A model generated the notes under the pieces. The model saw only the letters and a list, made by a program, of their open reading frames with translations. It was not told the DNA's origin and ran no database searches. Both the position numbers and the translations under genes were made by a program. From Cunninghamia lanceolata (Eukaryota > Streptophyta > Pinopsida > Cupressales > Cupressaceae), in assembly GCA_027924645.1 (NCBI GenBank), contig BSBN01000140.1, positions 9,864,501 to 9,928,500 on the forward strand: a stretch of DNA of 64,000 nucleotides. The letters are read 5' to 3'. How positions within the stretch are numbered: position 1 is the first letter of the stretch; every line of letters starts with the position of its first letter. Below are positions 11,837 to 23,917 of the stretch, piece by piece.

Positions 11837-14601
11837 TGAGGACTACCCTTTTTACTTCTGTTCTTGTGACTATTTACATTACTGTTACTGATACTTTTAT
11901 ATTTGTGGGATAGTAGTTCCTAGATTTTTCAAACTATTAAACTTTATTATGATAACGGAAAAACTAATTGGGTGATGTTTGGATAACATTTACATTTCAG
12001 AAAAGTTAATTAGGTGATGATGGAAAGAAAATTGTAATATGATTTCAGTTATGCTATTTAGAACTATGTCATGGTAATGCATATTTTAAGTTGCTTCGGC
12101 TATGATGATTATATGTGAAACTGATCTTGTAATTGAGTGTGCAGGATTTACTAATCAAACCACAGATTTCGGAGATCATCCTGCACCTTTTTGTTGTTAC
12201 TCCTTGTTAAGCCGATTTGGTTCCACGAGGAACCAAGATCACTCTATGTTTGATGTGTTGTCGTAATGTGGTCTTTCTTTAGGTCGAATGGGTTAGGTCT
12301 ACCCTCTTGTAACACTGAATTATGATTTGTGTTGTAAACAAAAAAAAAAATGAATTTAAATTTCTTTTCTTTTATTTAAATTCTTGGGGCCTTTTCTTGT
12401 ATTTAACATGACCCTGGGTGTCCTGAATAGGTTAAAGTTGACCCTGGGTTATACCCCATGGGTCCAGGGCCCCATTTGGCATGGGTAACCCTTGAGTAAC
12501 CTCCATATGGTCATCTTAACTTTCCCCTGAAGTTAAGTGGCGAAAATTGGAGGTATGGGGGGGATAGGATGGGTTGTACCAACACCCAAACCCATCCCTC
12601 TTCAATCCCCAAGGTAAGAGATGACTACAAACCCATCCATTATAGAGGAATTGACTTGAAGTCACCCTCACAATTAGTGAGATACCCCATGAGTTGTGTG
12701 GTCATCCATAATGAAGGAAGGAAGAAGAGGCATGGGTCACCTGTCTCTTCCTCCTTTAACTCCTTTTATTTCTCCCATGCGTAAGAGAAATGACATGAGG
12801 AGAGGGATAAGGAGGACTTTAGGGATGGGTGAGTCACATAAGCCAACACTCATCCCTTGGGACATAATAGTGGTTTGGGGAAGAGTGAGGAGGTGACAAT
12901 TGTCACCTCCCCATTCCTCTAAATAGAGAGGATTTGGGTTATTTGAATCCCATTTTGGGATGGGGAGGGAGTTAGTTGAATTTTGGAGAGTTTTATTTTA
13001 TTATTTTTTTTACCAAGGAAATTTGCTTTAGAGAGGGAAAAGGGAGAGGGAGTTTGGTGGCTTAGTTGGGAGAAGATATCAGTGGAGCTCTACATCAGCT
13101 TCATCCTTGAAGGGCTTTGTAAGGTTGATTGTTATTACCTTTCTTTCGTATATCTGATTGTTGCATGAAAAGTGTGTGAAAGTTGCTTATTTGCTTGTTT
13201 TTTTTTATTTTATTTTTGTGGGAAATGTGGTCGGGTTGTTGACAGAGCTTCTCCCACTTGGGAGAAATGCTCATCAAGTGTGGGGTAGGGGAGGAGTGGT
13301 CCTCCTCAGGTGCATACCGGGTTCTTTTGGGATGTTGAAAGCATTGAGGGTATGTATTTGTGACTGGTTCTTTGGCTTGAGAGTCAAATACAGATTCCTT
13401 GGAAAATTTTGTGATAAAACTTGGTTTGAGGCCAAGAGAAATTGTGTTGGTTATATTATCTATAAGGGTGACACTCTGGAGTCGAGTGTGTCCACTCTCC
13501 TACCCCTTGTAAAGCTCACTGTAGTTGAGTTTTCGTGTTGTGTAATTTATCCATGGGAGTTTGTGTGTTTTGGGTTTGTTGTTGTTCCCTGTTGTGAAGT
13601 GGATTGCTTGAGTAACCCAGGTGTGTGAATGGTCTCCCTAGCTCGGGGGTGACCCTCTTGCGGGTCTACGGTTGGGAGGAGAGCTATATGAGTGGTGTTT
13701 TCTTCTTTGTGATTTAGATATGCAGGTTCCCTCTTGAAGCTTATTGATGGAATTGGAGGAGTTCCGTAATTAGGGAGAATGTATCTTATCCTTACTATAA
13801 GGAGAGTTTGGTTCGTTGAAGCTTCGTCCTGTTTAAGTTCAGTGTGGAGGGGTTTACTCCCTCTGAAGTTGTAAGAATTATTGTATGGGGAAAGAGAGAA
13901 ATTCTTCCCTTCAGTATTGTTGTTGTGAATGATTTTTCAATTATTTTATACCTGGTGAAACTAAGTGTTAAGAAATGAAACTTGTATTGATTTAGACAAA
14001 TAAATGAAATTATCTCTAGTATTGAAATTTGTTATTGATTTAGATCAAAAATGATAAATTTCATTTATAGTTTTGTCTGGAAGGAAAGAATGAATTTCAG
14101 TTAGTTAGGCTTGTTATAGATTGTAAATTGATTTTATTATTGGAAATAAATATATATAAAGAAGTAAATATAATAGCATAAAAATGAGGTGTGGTTTAGT
14201 TGTAAACTTTCTAGATGTGAGCCAATGAAATTTGATATGTATATGATTTTATATTAAAATTGAATTAAATTTGATTTTACTAAATCTCTGGTTTAACACT
14301 ATCTGTATCAAGTCAAAAGTCAGAAGATTGCATACTAAGAAAATTATGGATGGTAGTAAAATATAGTTATATTTCATTCTCTGCATTTAACACAAATTTT
14401 CAAGTCTTAAACAAACCGTGATTATAAATGTCTGTTGGGTAGAATTTTAGTTTGTTCTCTGTATTTAAAAATTTCAACCATTATACGGAACTATGTTTAC
14501 CAGATAAAATACCTTCTTTTTTTAATTTTCTCTATAATTATAAATTTCTATTTAATTCAGTGAACTTTAAAAGAACAAAGTCTGAGAGTAAACGTGGAAT
14601 A

Positions 14602-14649
<48 letters not shown>

Positions 14650-15124
14650 GTTATTATAATCATGGTTTACATTAAAGAAATTTGCATTAGAAAAATGAGA
14701 ATACAATAATCGCGGTTTTCTCGTTGTGTACACAGTGCAGTAGCAAAGATGGTAGAGTGGTGGTGGGAAGGGTTTGAACCTTCCCACCACCACAGTCAAT
14801 CCTTATGGGTGTGGGGAGGGGCGGAGCCCCCACCCACACCCCACATAGTGGGATGTGGGTGGGGGCTCCGCCCCTCCCCACACACCCTGCCGGAAAACAA
14901 AACACATATAACGCCGCGGCCATAAGACCATGGGCTCCCCTGAAAACCACATGCCAAACCCCGCCATCTGCCATGGGTGATGCCCTCCTAGTGCTCGGCT
15001 CCCCATGAGCCTCCTGTCCACTGCCCCTGCGTGGCCTGCGACGTGGCTTCTGCCACCCAAAGCCTGCCATCCCACTCCATGTGATCCTCTTCCCTCTGCG
15101 TTGATCTCTGGCCGACCCTCCTCC
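11837..15124 (+). repeat. gypsy-2 5' LTR, part 1 (left of the copia-1 insertion)
   Basis: Corresponds to 28838 to about 32116 of the 3' LTR. Small open frames inside it (for example 12569-13628) recur in the 3' copy only because the LTR is duplicated; I do not regard them as genes. A TA/GA microsatellite near 14603-14649 is expanded here compared with about 31613-31640. The last 370 bp are GC-rich and carry the hairpins listed separately. Confidence 0.9.
14757..14881. repeat. Two perfect hairpins in the gypsy-2 LTR
   Basis: Hairpin 1 (14757-14793) has a perfect 15-bp stem, GTGGTGGTGGGAAGG with its complement, around a 7-nt loop GTTTGAA. Hairpin 2 (14811-14881) has a perfect 28-bp GC-rich stem starting GTGGGGAGGGGCGG, with a further CCCAC/GTGGG pairing in its 15-nt loop. 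Both recur in the 3' LTR (about 31749-31877) with almost no change. GGGTTTGAACC in hairpin 1 resembles a Pol III B box (GGTTCGANTCC), but no tRNA fold is visible. Confidence 0.85.
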
Positions 15125-16418
15125 TGTTGGATCTAGGGCATACAACTGAGAGGGGGGGGTGAATCAGTTGTAGAAAACTTCTTCTTCTTTTAAACACTTG
15201 ATTCTATGTTGTTAGTTAGCAGCATATCAATTGATCATCCATGAAAGCATAATACATAAACACAAGAGCAGATAAGCATCAACACATTGAACACCAAGAT
15301 TTTGACGTGGAAAACCCGGTTAAGGAAAAAACCACGGGGTGATTAACCCAAGAATTATTCTCTGTTAGAAGAATAAAGAAAAATGAATGGCACATGCCAA
15401 TTAGGGCTCACTGCCCGAGCACATTGCTCACAAAGAGGCCCACTGCCTACAAGGAGACACACTGTCTACAAAGTGATAAAAATCACAGTCTTGAACTGGA
15501 GAATGACATCTTTACCATGTCCGGATCAGTTCCAATTAAGCCCAAAACCTCTGCTCTGCCTTTCGCACTTCTCTTCACTGTGTCACACTCATCCACACAC
15601 TCTACTCCACGAAATGAACTCACAAACCGTTATTTATACAAGACATCAACTTAGGAACAATCATCTAAGTCGGCAAACAACCATAAGGACATCCGCAAGA
15701 TGAATAACACATCCGGTCGGCCACCACAAGAACATTCGCAGGATGAACAACTCATCCGGTCGGCTAAACAGAGCAAGAACTTCATCCGGAAGAATATCTT
15801 CAATTCTGGGCTCTACTATCAATGCGGACCAACAACATAACTTCAACATGATCCAAGAACCTTCACAGGCCTGCCTGAATGACCGGATACATCCGCACTT
15901 CCTTTACCTACTGGAATCTCTTGTCTTCCTCATCCGGAATTTCAAGAACATAGTCTGTCACCACTGTCATAATGCAAAAGGTACTTCCGAACCTCCAAAT
16001 CATACACAAATCATGATGACACATCACAAGGACATCCCAAACACTCCTTCCAATCCACAGATTAGGATAATACAATTCTGGACCTCACCGGACCTTTCTG
16101 TGATCCTTTGTCACCTCTGAACACTTGCCGGAACCGGTTCTACACTGACAGCCACAACGCCTTCAGATCTACATGCAGACCTCTGAAATCTTAACTAAAG
16201 CATCTCAAGACTCATATCTACAAACCCTTTAATCCGCATCCTCCGGTTCTCATCCTATACAGTACATTTGCCTTCTTCTCATCACTGTTCTTCACTGTTC
16301 CTGACTGAGGCTAATTTTCTCAATATCCTCAGCACACTGCTCATCCAATCCATTTTGTCAATGCAATATGAGTATGTTGACATCAATGACAACACTGGTT
16401 TACCTCATACTTGCAACA
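15125..16418 (-). repeat. copia-1 3' LTR
   Basis: 1294 bp, paired with 20954-22245. It contains a TATA box on the minus strand (TATAAATA, complement of about 15631-15638). Near its sense 3' end is the hairpin TACAACTGA/TCAGTTGTA (15141-15172) around a G-rich (sense C-rich) loop, shared with other copia LTRs in this window. Confidence 0.95.
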
Positions 16419-16741
16419 ATCTCCCCCTTTGTCATTGATGGCAACATATGATGTGAAAAACCATCAAGACAAGAACTTCTCCTTTCTGTCACAGCTCCCC
16501 CTATCAACAACAACTTTTCACATGTCTTCTCTTCCTTTACTGCTCCCCCTTTGATCATCAACCACTTGTTTTTCACATGTCTTCTCTCCCCCTTTGACAT
16601 CAATGGCAAAGGGCTCATACTTGCAATTCTACTATATCAGAATCATACCAGCTGCTCCCCCTTAGTAGCAGCTCCCCATCATCAATCCGGATCACAAGAT
16701 ATGACTGTGATATCCACCGGACTGATGCACATCAGTGCATC
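16419..16741 (-). promoter_or_regulatory. copia-1 polypurine tract region with iterated tracts
   Basis: The expected polypurine tract, complement of CTCCCCCTTTG at 16421-16431, abuts the 3' LTR. Four more CTCCCCCT-type tracts lie at about 16494, 16542, 16585 and 16655, and a TTTTCACATGTCTTCTC segment is duplicated (about 16515 and 16570). The function is priming of plus-strand DNA synthesis for the first tract; the others may be decayed or extra primers. No gene is present. Confidence 0.75.
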
Positions 16742-19700
16742 TTAGTTCATCACTGGAGGGGCCATGACCCCTAACTTCTCCCGGAGATACTCAAAAGAGT
16801 CCTTGGGAAGAGGTTTTGTAAAGATATCTGCAATCTGATCCTTGGAGGGAACATACTCCAATCTGACTTCTTCCTTGTTTACTTGTTCTCTCAGAAAGTG
16901 AAATTTGATAGATATGTGCTTAGTCTTAGAATGCAATACCGGATTCTTAGAAATATTAATTGCACTTGAATTATCACAGAAAATTGTGATAGGCTCCTCA
17001 TATTCAACTTTGATGTCTCTTAGCATCTGTTTCATCCATAAGATTTGAGTGCAACTACTTGCTGCTGCAATGTATTCTGCTTCAGTTGTAGACAGAGATA
17101 TTGCATCTTGTTTCTTGCTTAGCCAAGAAACCAATCTCTTCCCCAAAAAGAATGCTCCACCACTAGTGCTCTTCCGGTCATCCACATCTCCTGCCCAATC
17201 TGCATCTGTGTAAGCATGAAGAGAGAAATCCGGATCTCTAGGGTACCATAGACCATACTCAACTGTTCCTTTCAAGTACCTAAAAATTCTTTTGATTGCC
17301 ATAACATGAGATTCTCTAGGATCAGCCTGGAATCTTGCCACAAGGCCAACAGCCTGCATTATATCTGGTCTAGTTTGAGTGAGATACAACAATCCACCAA
17401 TCATTGATCTATACTTTGTATGATCTGCCTTTAGAGAATCATCATCTTTACTTAACTTACATCCGGTTGCCATAGGAGTGTTCATAGGCTTTGAGTCTTC
17501 CATACCAAATTTCCTTAACAATTCTTCCACATATTTGGTCTGTGAGATGAAGATCCCTTCTTTTGTTTGAGTAATTTGCAGACCCAAGAAGAAATTCTTT
17601 TCACCAAGCATAGACATTTCAAACTCACTTTTCATCTGATTTGCAAAAGTTTTGCACATACTATCTCTTCCTCCAAAAATGATATCATCCACAAACACTT
17701 CAACAATCAAAATGTTTTCATGATCAATTTTGAAATATAAGTTACTGTCAGCAGTACCTTTGTTGAATCCAATCTGCACAAGATGCTTATCCAACCTTTC
17801 ATACCATGCTCTTGGGGCTTGCTTCAATCCATACAAAGCTTTCTTCAACTTGCAGACCATATCATCATTATCAGACAATTGAAATCCATCCGGTTGTTCA
17901 ATGTAGACTTCTTCTTCCAGATCACCATTTAGGAAGGCAGACTTGACATCCATTTGATATACCTTGAAGTCTTTGAAGGCAGCAAATGCAAGAAGTAATC
18001 TGACTGCTTCAATTCTTGCCACTGGAGCAAAAGTCTCTTCAAAGTCAATTCCTTCTATTTGAGAGTAGCCTTTGCAGACCAATCTAGCTTTGTTTCTGAT
18101 TACTTCACCAGCTTCATTTAGTTTGTTCCGGAAGACCCACTTGGTTCCAATTACATTCCTGTCTCTAGGTCTGGGAACAAGATCCCAAGTATGATTTTTC
18201 TCAATTTGCATCAATTCATCTTCCATTGCTTTGGTCCAGTTTTCATCATTGCAGGCTTCATTTATTGTTTTAGGTTCAATCTTTGAAATCAGACAACACT
18301 CATCCTGATTTTGAGCAACATTCCTTCTAGTTTGTACACCTTTGCTTTTGTCACCTATGATCTGATCTTCAGAGTGGTTCAGTCTTACATACCTTGGAAT
18401 TTTGGGAGTATCCTGCACTGCTGCTTCTTGATCAGGCTCATTCAAACCTATCTCTTCTTCCTGATTTACCGGATCAGGCTGACTCTGTCTCACCGGAGAG
18501 GATTGAGGTCCTTGAACACTGTCTTGGTCATCTTCATCAAACTCATAAAATCTTGAAGGCTTCTCAATTCCTTCATCAACTTTCACATTGGTGCTTTCTA
18601 TCATCTTCCTCAATCTCTTATTGTAACACCGGTATGCTTTGCTTTGAGTGGAGTAACCCAAGAAAATTCCTTCATCACTTCTAGCATCAAACTTTCCTAG
18701 ATCTTCATCTCTTTTAATATAACACTTGCTACCAAATACTCTGAAATATTTCACAGTAGGAGTGATGCCAAACCAGAGTTCATAGGGGGTCTTACCGGTG
18801 TTGTTTCCGATTTGAACTCGATTGAGAGTGTAGACTGCAGTGCTGATAGCTTCCTTCCAAAACATTTGAGGAACATTTGCTTCCAACATCATTGTCCTGG
18901 CAGCTTCCTGGATGGTCCGGTTCTTTCTCTCAACTACTCCATTCTGCTATGGAGTCCTAGGAGCAGACAACTATCTCCTTATACCCTGCTTCTCACAAAA
19001 GTCAATGAACTCACCAGATGTAAATTCACCACCTCTATCAGACCTTAGACACTTTAGTTTCAATCCGGTTTGATTCTCTACCATAGCTTTGAAGATTTTG
19101 AACTTCTCAAATGCTTTTGATATTTCTTTTAGAAAGGTAACCCACATCATCCTGGAATGATCATCAATTAACAACATGAAATATCTATCACCTTGCAGAC
19201 TCTTGATTCTTGTCGGACCACAGAGATCAGTATGTACTAATTCCAACAATCCGGTAGAAGATTGATCTCTGCTTTTGAAAGAGACTCTGCTTTGTTTACC
19301 TAGCTGACATTCTTTGCACAAACTATTTGTGGGTTTCATCAATTTTGGAAGATCTCTTACGGCTTGAGTATTGCTTATCTTGATGATGTTATCAAAATTT
19401 ACATGACACATTCTTCTATGCCATAACCAACTCTGATCAATTTGAGCAAACAAACAACTTTTATTTGAACCAATCAGGTGAAAGATATTACCTTTTGTCT
19501 GAGTATCGGATGCAATTTCAGTTCCAGAGCTTGTAAAGATTCTGCATTTTCCATTCTTGAACCGGAGATCATAGCCTTTGTCTACTAACTGACCAACACT
19601 GAGAAGATTGTGCTTCAATCCTTCAACATATAGTACATTACCTGTTTTGCTCTTTCCATCAAAGGAAATAGTTCCCCTGCCTCTGATTCTGCCAGCAGAA

Positions 19701-20896
19701 TTGTCACCAAACTTTACCATTCCTCCTTCATACCTCTCCAAATTCAGGAACTTATTCTTGTCACCAGTCATATGGTGAGAACATCCACTGTCAATAACCT
19801 AATCATCCTTTTCTTCCACTTGAGCAGCCAAAGCTTTTTCAACAACTTTGTGATTGACAGATTCAGAGAGCATTGAATCTTCTTCCTTGATGGCAATAAA
19901 CACCCACTCATTTCCGGATTTGCTTCCTAGTTCTGATTCATCATCTGTTACTCCTTCATTGTCATCTTCTTCATGAACATAATAGCAATTCTTTTGAAAC
20001 TTTTGTCTGTTAGTATTAGATCTTGCAGATCTTTCCGGACATCTTGAAGCAAAATGACCAATCTTATTGCAGTTGAAACACTTAAAGGGTAGTTTTCCTT
20101 CATACTTACCGGATCCTCTTGGCAGTCTTTTTGCAATGAGGGCTTCAAGTTGAGCTGTTTCTGCTTCTTCTTCTTCCATGTCTCTTTTTGCTTGATCATA
20201 CCATGACATTTTCCTTGATGAGTTTTCTCCCGGATCAAATCTCTGTTTGCCTTTCACATAGGCACTGGCTTTGAAAGCAGATTCAGTCTTGGGAGGATCA
20301 TCTCCAAACTCGGTCATTTCAAATGCAGCTAGTTTGCCAGCCAGTTGTTCTCTTGTGACAGTTGTGTGGGCTCTGAATTCATCAATGGCAGCAACCTTGA
20401 TTTTGTAGGCAGCAAGAAGGGATCTTAGGATTTTGCAGACAATCTCATTTTCATCTAAAGTTCCACCAGCATTTCTGATTCCACATACCAACTCATTTAC
20501 TCTTGGCATAAAGGTAGTGATGTTTTCATCATCTCTCATTTTCAATCTTTCAAATTTCCCTTTCAGACTTTGCAACCTTGCACTTTTGACAAACTCATCT
20601 CCTTCATATAGAAGTTCCAGTTTAGTCAAGATCTCATATGCAGTTGGTAGGTCAATAACATTCGAGAGATCTGAGTCATTCAATGCGCTTAGAAGAGCTT
20701 CCTTGGTCCACAGATTGTTTTCAGCTTCTGTGATTTCATTGAGAGTTGTCGGACCACCTTGTGGAGGTACATATGGTTTTGAAACCATAGCCAAGTATGC
20801 TTTTCCCATACATTCCAAGTGACATTTCATGCGACCTTTCTAGAGAGTGAAGTTGGTTCCATCGAACTTTGGACTATCCTTCTTGTATGACGACAT
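16742..20896 (-). pseudogene. copia-1 gag-pol polyprotein, four stop codons
   Basis: One continuous frame of 1385 codons from ATG 20896 to the stop at 16742, with no frameshift. Order is gag-PR-IN-RT-RH, as in Ty1/copia. Gag has a CCHC knuckle (CFNCNKIGHFASRC). Protease has IDSGCSHHM; integrase has WHRRMCH and CKECQLGKQ plus a SDRGGEF segment; RT has [14 protein letters not shown] and FVDD; RNase H has YTDADWAGD and STTEAEY. Four in-frame TAGs interrupt it: one in early gag, one just before the protease motif, and two in integrase where relatives have Gln (before LSAPRTP and before QNGVVERKN). The first two fall where relatives have Trp. Motifs are close to plant SIRE/Tork-type copia; the exact lineage is uncertain. 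Confidence 0.95.
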
Positions 20897-20938
20897 CCTG
20901 GATCTCCTCAAGCGGTTAAGCTCCTATCAGAGGAACTT

Positions 20939-20951
20939 GGCTCTGATACCA
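20939..20951 (-). other. copia-1 primer-binding site
   Basis: On the minus strand this reads TGGTATCAGAGCC, an exact initiator-Met tRNA primer site, two bases from the 5' LTR. It primes minus-strand DNA synthesis. Confidence 0.95.
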
Positions 20952-20953
20952 AT

Positions 20954-22245
20954 TGTTGGATCTAGGGCATACAACTGAGAGGGGGGGGGTGAATCAGTTG
21001 TATAAAACTTCTTCTTTTAAACACTTGATTCTATGTTGTTAGTTAGCAGCATATCAATTGATCATCCATGAAAGCATAATACATAAACACAAGAGCAGAT
21101 AAGCATCAACACATTGAACACCAAGATTTTGAAGTGGAAAACCCGGTTAAGGAAAAAACCACGGGGTGATTAACCTAAGAATTATTCTCTGTTAGAAGAA
21201 TAAAGAAAAATGAATGGCACATGCCAATTAGGGCTCACTGCCCGAGCACACTACTCACAAAGAGGCCCACTGCCTACAAGGAGACACACTGTCTACAAAG
21301 TGATAAAAATCACAGTCTTGAACTGGAGAATGACATCTTTACCATGTCTGGATCAGTTCCAATTAAGCCCAAAACCTCTGCTCTGCCTTTCGCACTTCTC
21401 TTCACTGTGTCACACTCATCCACACACTCTACTCCACGAAATGAACTCACAAACCGTTATTTATACAAGACATCAACTTAGGAACAATCATCTAAGTCGG
21501 CAAACAACCATAAGGACATCCGCAAGATGAATAACACATCCGGTCGGCCACCACAAGAACATTCGCAGGATGAACAACTCATCCGGTTGGCTAAACAGAG
21601 CAAGAACTTCATCTGGAAGAATATCTTCAATTCCGGGCTCTACTATCAATGCGGACCAACAACATAACTTCAACATGATCCAAGAACCTTCACAGGCCTG
21701 CCTGAATGACTGGATACATCCGCACTTCCTTTACCTACTGGAATCTCTTGTCTTCCTCATCCGAAATTTCAAGAACACAGTCTGTCACCACTGTCATAAT
21801 GCAAAAGGTACTTTCGGACCTCCAAATCATACACAAATCATGATGACACATCACAAGGACATCCCAAACACTCCTTCCAATCCGCAGATTTGGATAATAC
21901 AATTCCGGACCTCACCGGACCTTTCTGTGATCCTTTGTCACCTCTGAACACTTGCCGGAACCGGTTCTACACCGACAGCCACAACGCCTTCAGATCTACA
22001 TGCGGACCTCTGAAATCTTAACTGAAGCATCTCAAGACTCATATCTACAAACCCTTTAATCCGCATCCTCCGGTTCTCATCCTATACCGTACATTTGCCT
22101 TCTTCTCATCACTGTTCTTCACTGTTCCTGACTGAGGCTAATTTTCTCAATATCCTCAGCACACTGCTCATCCAATCCATTTTGTCAATGCAATATGAGT
22201 ATGTTGACATCAATGACAACACTGGTTTACCTCATACTTGCAACA
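20954..22245 (-). repeat. copia-1 5' LTR
   Basis: 1292 bp. The promoter TATA box is the complement of about 21460-21467. The terminal hairpin ATACAACTGA/TCAGTTGTAT is at 20969-21003, about 18 bp from the primer site. Differences from the 3' LTR are mostly transitions at CG sites plus one 3-bp CTT indel. Confidence 0.95.
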
Positions 22246-22250
22246 CCTCC

Positions 22251-23823
22251 ATGGCTGTCGCCATGAGTATAACCTGTAAAACAAAAAAAAATGGGGTTAG
22301 GGCACCATTGAATAGCATAAGGAAATTAGGGCTTCAGCCCTTCAATGAAAATAAAATTGTATGGGTTTTAAAAAAGGAAGACTTAATATTGTCTATATCA
22401 ATGTAAAAAAATAAAACAATAACAATAGTAATAATAATAATAGTAATAAAAAAAATAATAGTAATAAAAATAATGGTACTAATAACAATTAAATAAATAT
22501 ATATTTGTATATATATGTAAATTATAATCCCCTATATATATAGATACATACATATATTATTATTTGTTATAAATTTATCAGAGAGGTCATTTTTTTTTCT
22601 TTACAACAAACAAGGGAAAGATATAATTATAATTTGAGGATGGCACAATTAAATATACTTTAATACTTCTGTAAGAATTTCTTGGTAGTTTCAACTATCA
22701 ACACAAATTATTAACCAGGAAAATGAAGAGGAAATTATGATCCTTCCACTTATAAAGGACACTGGAAATAAACGTGAAGAAGCCATCACAGGCATTCCAC
22801 GTGTGGCCATTTTAAACTCAACTATAGTTAGTAAACGTCCAATGGAGAAAACATGAAAGAGAGAAAGAAGAAGAAAAACTAACATTGGAAAACACAGAGG
22901 AGAAAATGCGCGGCATTTCCCACCTGGGATAAGAGAACTAAGTAGATGTACCCTTCCGCTAATTCTGCTTAGGAACGAGATTAATGTTCAATTAATACAA
23001 ACGTAGAGGTGAATCCTAGATCAGAGAAAACTAGGAGACTGAGTCCAGTGAAGTAGTAAACCAGTTTATGTGATCTGGACCATCCGGAAGTTAGGAATAA
23101 TGTTAAAAATAGATACAATGATAACTCTGATTGATGAAGAATATGAAGAAAGGACAGGATAAACATAAAGAAAATGTAGAAACCAAAATGGAGAGACTGA
23201 AATATAAACAAACTAAATTTCAGAGAAATAGTTAAGGTGAGCGCGATAGAAATACAATCAAAATTAAGATCCAGAGAAACGGAAGAGAGGGCAAATGAAC
23301 TGCCTTGTTGAGAATGCTAAGTTCGAAGGAGGAGTATATTTTAAGAAACGAGAAAGGAGGCAGACAATCGTGCTTTGTTGAAAAATGACCCAATAGGGAG
23401 ATCAAGTGTAAGGTCATTATGAACAAGGCATCGTGAGAAGTTGTTAATCTATCAGGGAACCTCGTAAGAAGTTTAGTGTTGAATAATTCCCACTTACATC
23501 GTGAGGCGTTATGCTGCCGGAATCTGCCGAGATTTAGGCTTGGGAACCTTGAAATTTCAAACCTTGTAGCGACATTAACTACGTCGTGGAGATCCCCTTG
23601 TTGGACTGTGTGCATCTGGATGAACGCAATTATACTTTGTACCCTGTTGACAACTGTAGTGTTTTCGCCTCGAGCATACACCACCGAGCATGCTTACGCA
23701 TGCGAGGGGGTTTCTAGGGAAGCGTGGGAAAATTTTTGATATTTCATGTCATGACCACATGACAGATGTGGACATGACACGTGTGATGCATGTTGTGACC
23801 ACATAGAAAATGTGGGCATGACA
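22251..23823 (+). repeat. gypsy-2 5' LTR, part 2 (right of the copia-1 insertion)
   Basis: Continues the LTR and matches about 32117-33723. It holds A/T-rich simple sequence (AATAAT-type, 22400-22500), a TATATA tract that is shorter than in the 3' copy (about 32421-32441), and ends GTGGGCATGACA directly before the primer site. Open frames on both strands recur in the 3' LTR and are not regarded as genes. Confidence 0.9.
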
Positions 23824-23825
23824 TT

Positions 23826-23841
23826 TGGTATCAGAGCCCCA
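23826..23841 (+). other. gypsy-2 primer-binding site
   Basis: TGGTATCAGAGCCCCA, two bases after the 5' LTR, matches the plant initiator-Met tRNA primer site. Confidence 0.95.
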
Positions 23842-23917
23842 GTTTAAACACTGGGCATATTTGGGCACGTTATTATTCTGTAACTTTGATTAATTAGTCT
23901 CTACCTTGTTTTGTAGG

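Larger units (their letters stand above)
15125..22245 (-). mobile_element. copia-1: nearly complete Ty1/copia element
   Basis: 7121 bp on the minus strand, with 1.29-kb LTRs at 15125-16418 and 20954-22245, flanked by a perfect 5-bp duplication CCTCC (15120-15124 and 22246-22250). The uninterrupted gypsy-2 3' LTR shows the site before insertion (one CCTCC at about 32112-32116). LTRs start TGTTGC and end CCAACA in the element's own sense. Primer site, polypurine tract and polyprotein are all present. About 20 LTR differences are visible, mostly CG to TG/CA, so it is the youngest layer of the nest. Confidence 0.95.

Noticed and set aside
12569..13628. Open frames repeated at 29526-30659, as if a conserved gene pair
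   Set aside because: They are the same LTR sequence duplicated. No protein motif is seen, and the frames differ at ends between copies.
14750..14800. tRNA gene suggested by GGGTTTGAACC
   Set aside because: The flanks form a 15-bp hairpin rather than a tRNA cloverleaf. There is no acceptor or anticodon arm.
14687..15145. 152-codon antisense frame in the gypsy-2 LTR, also open (167 codons) at 31678-32181
   Set aside because: It covers the GC-rich hairpin island, where stops are rare by composition. No domain or start context supports it, so I treat it as non-coding.
16742..20896. Stop-codon recoding (TAG read as Gln) in copia-1 and gypsy-3
   Set aside because: Older copies in the same window show TAA and TGA too, and some TAGs replace Trp. 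Mutational decay explains all of them without a new code.
23232..23684. 150-codon minus-strand frame, also at 33132-33584
   Set aside because: Present twice because it lies in the gypsy-2 LTRs. No motif supports a protein.
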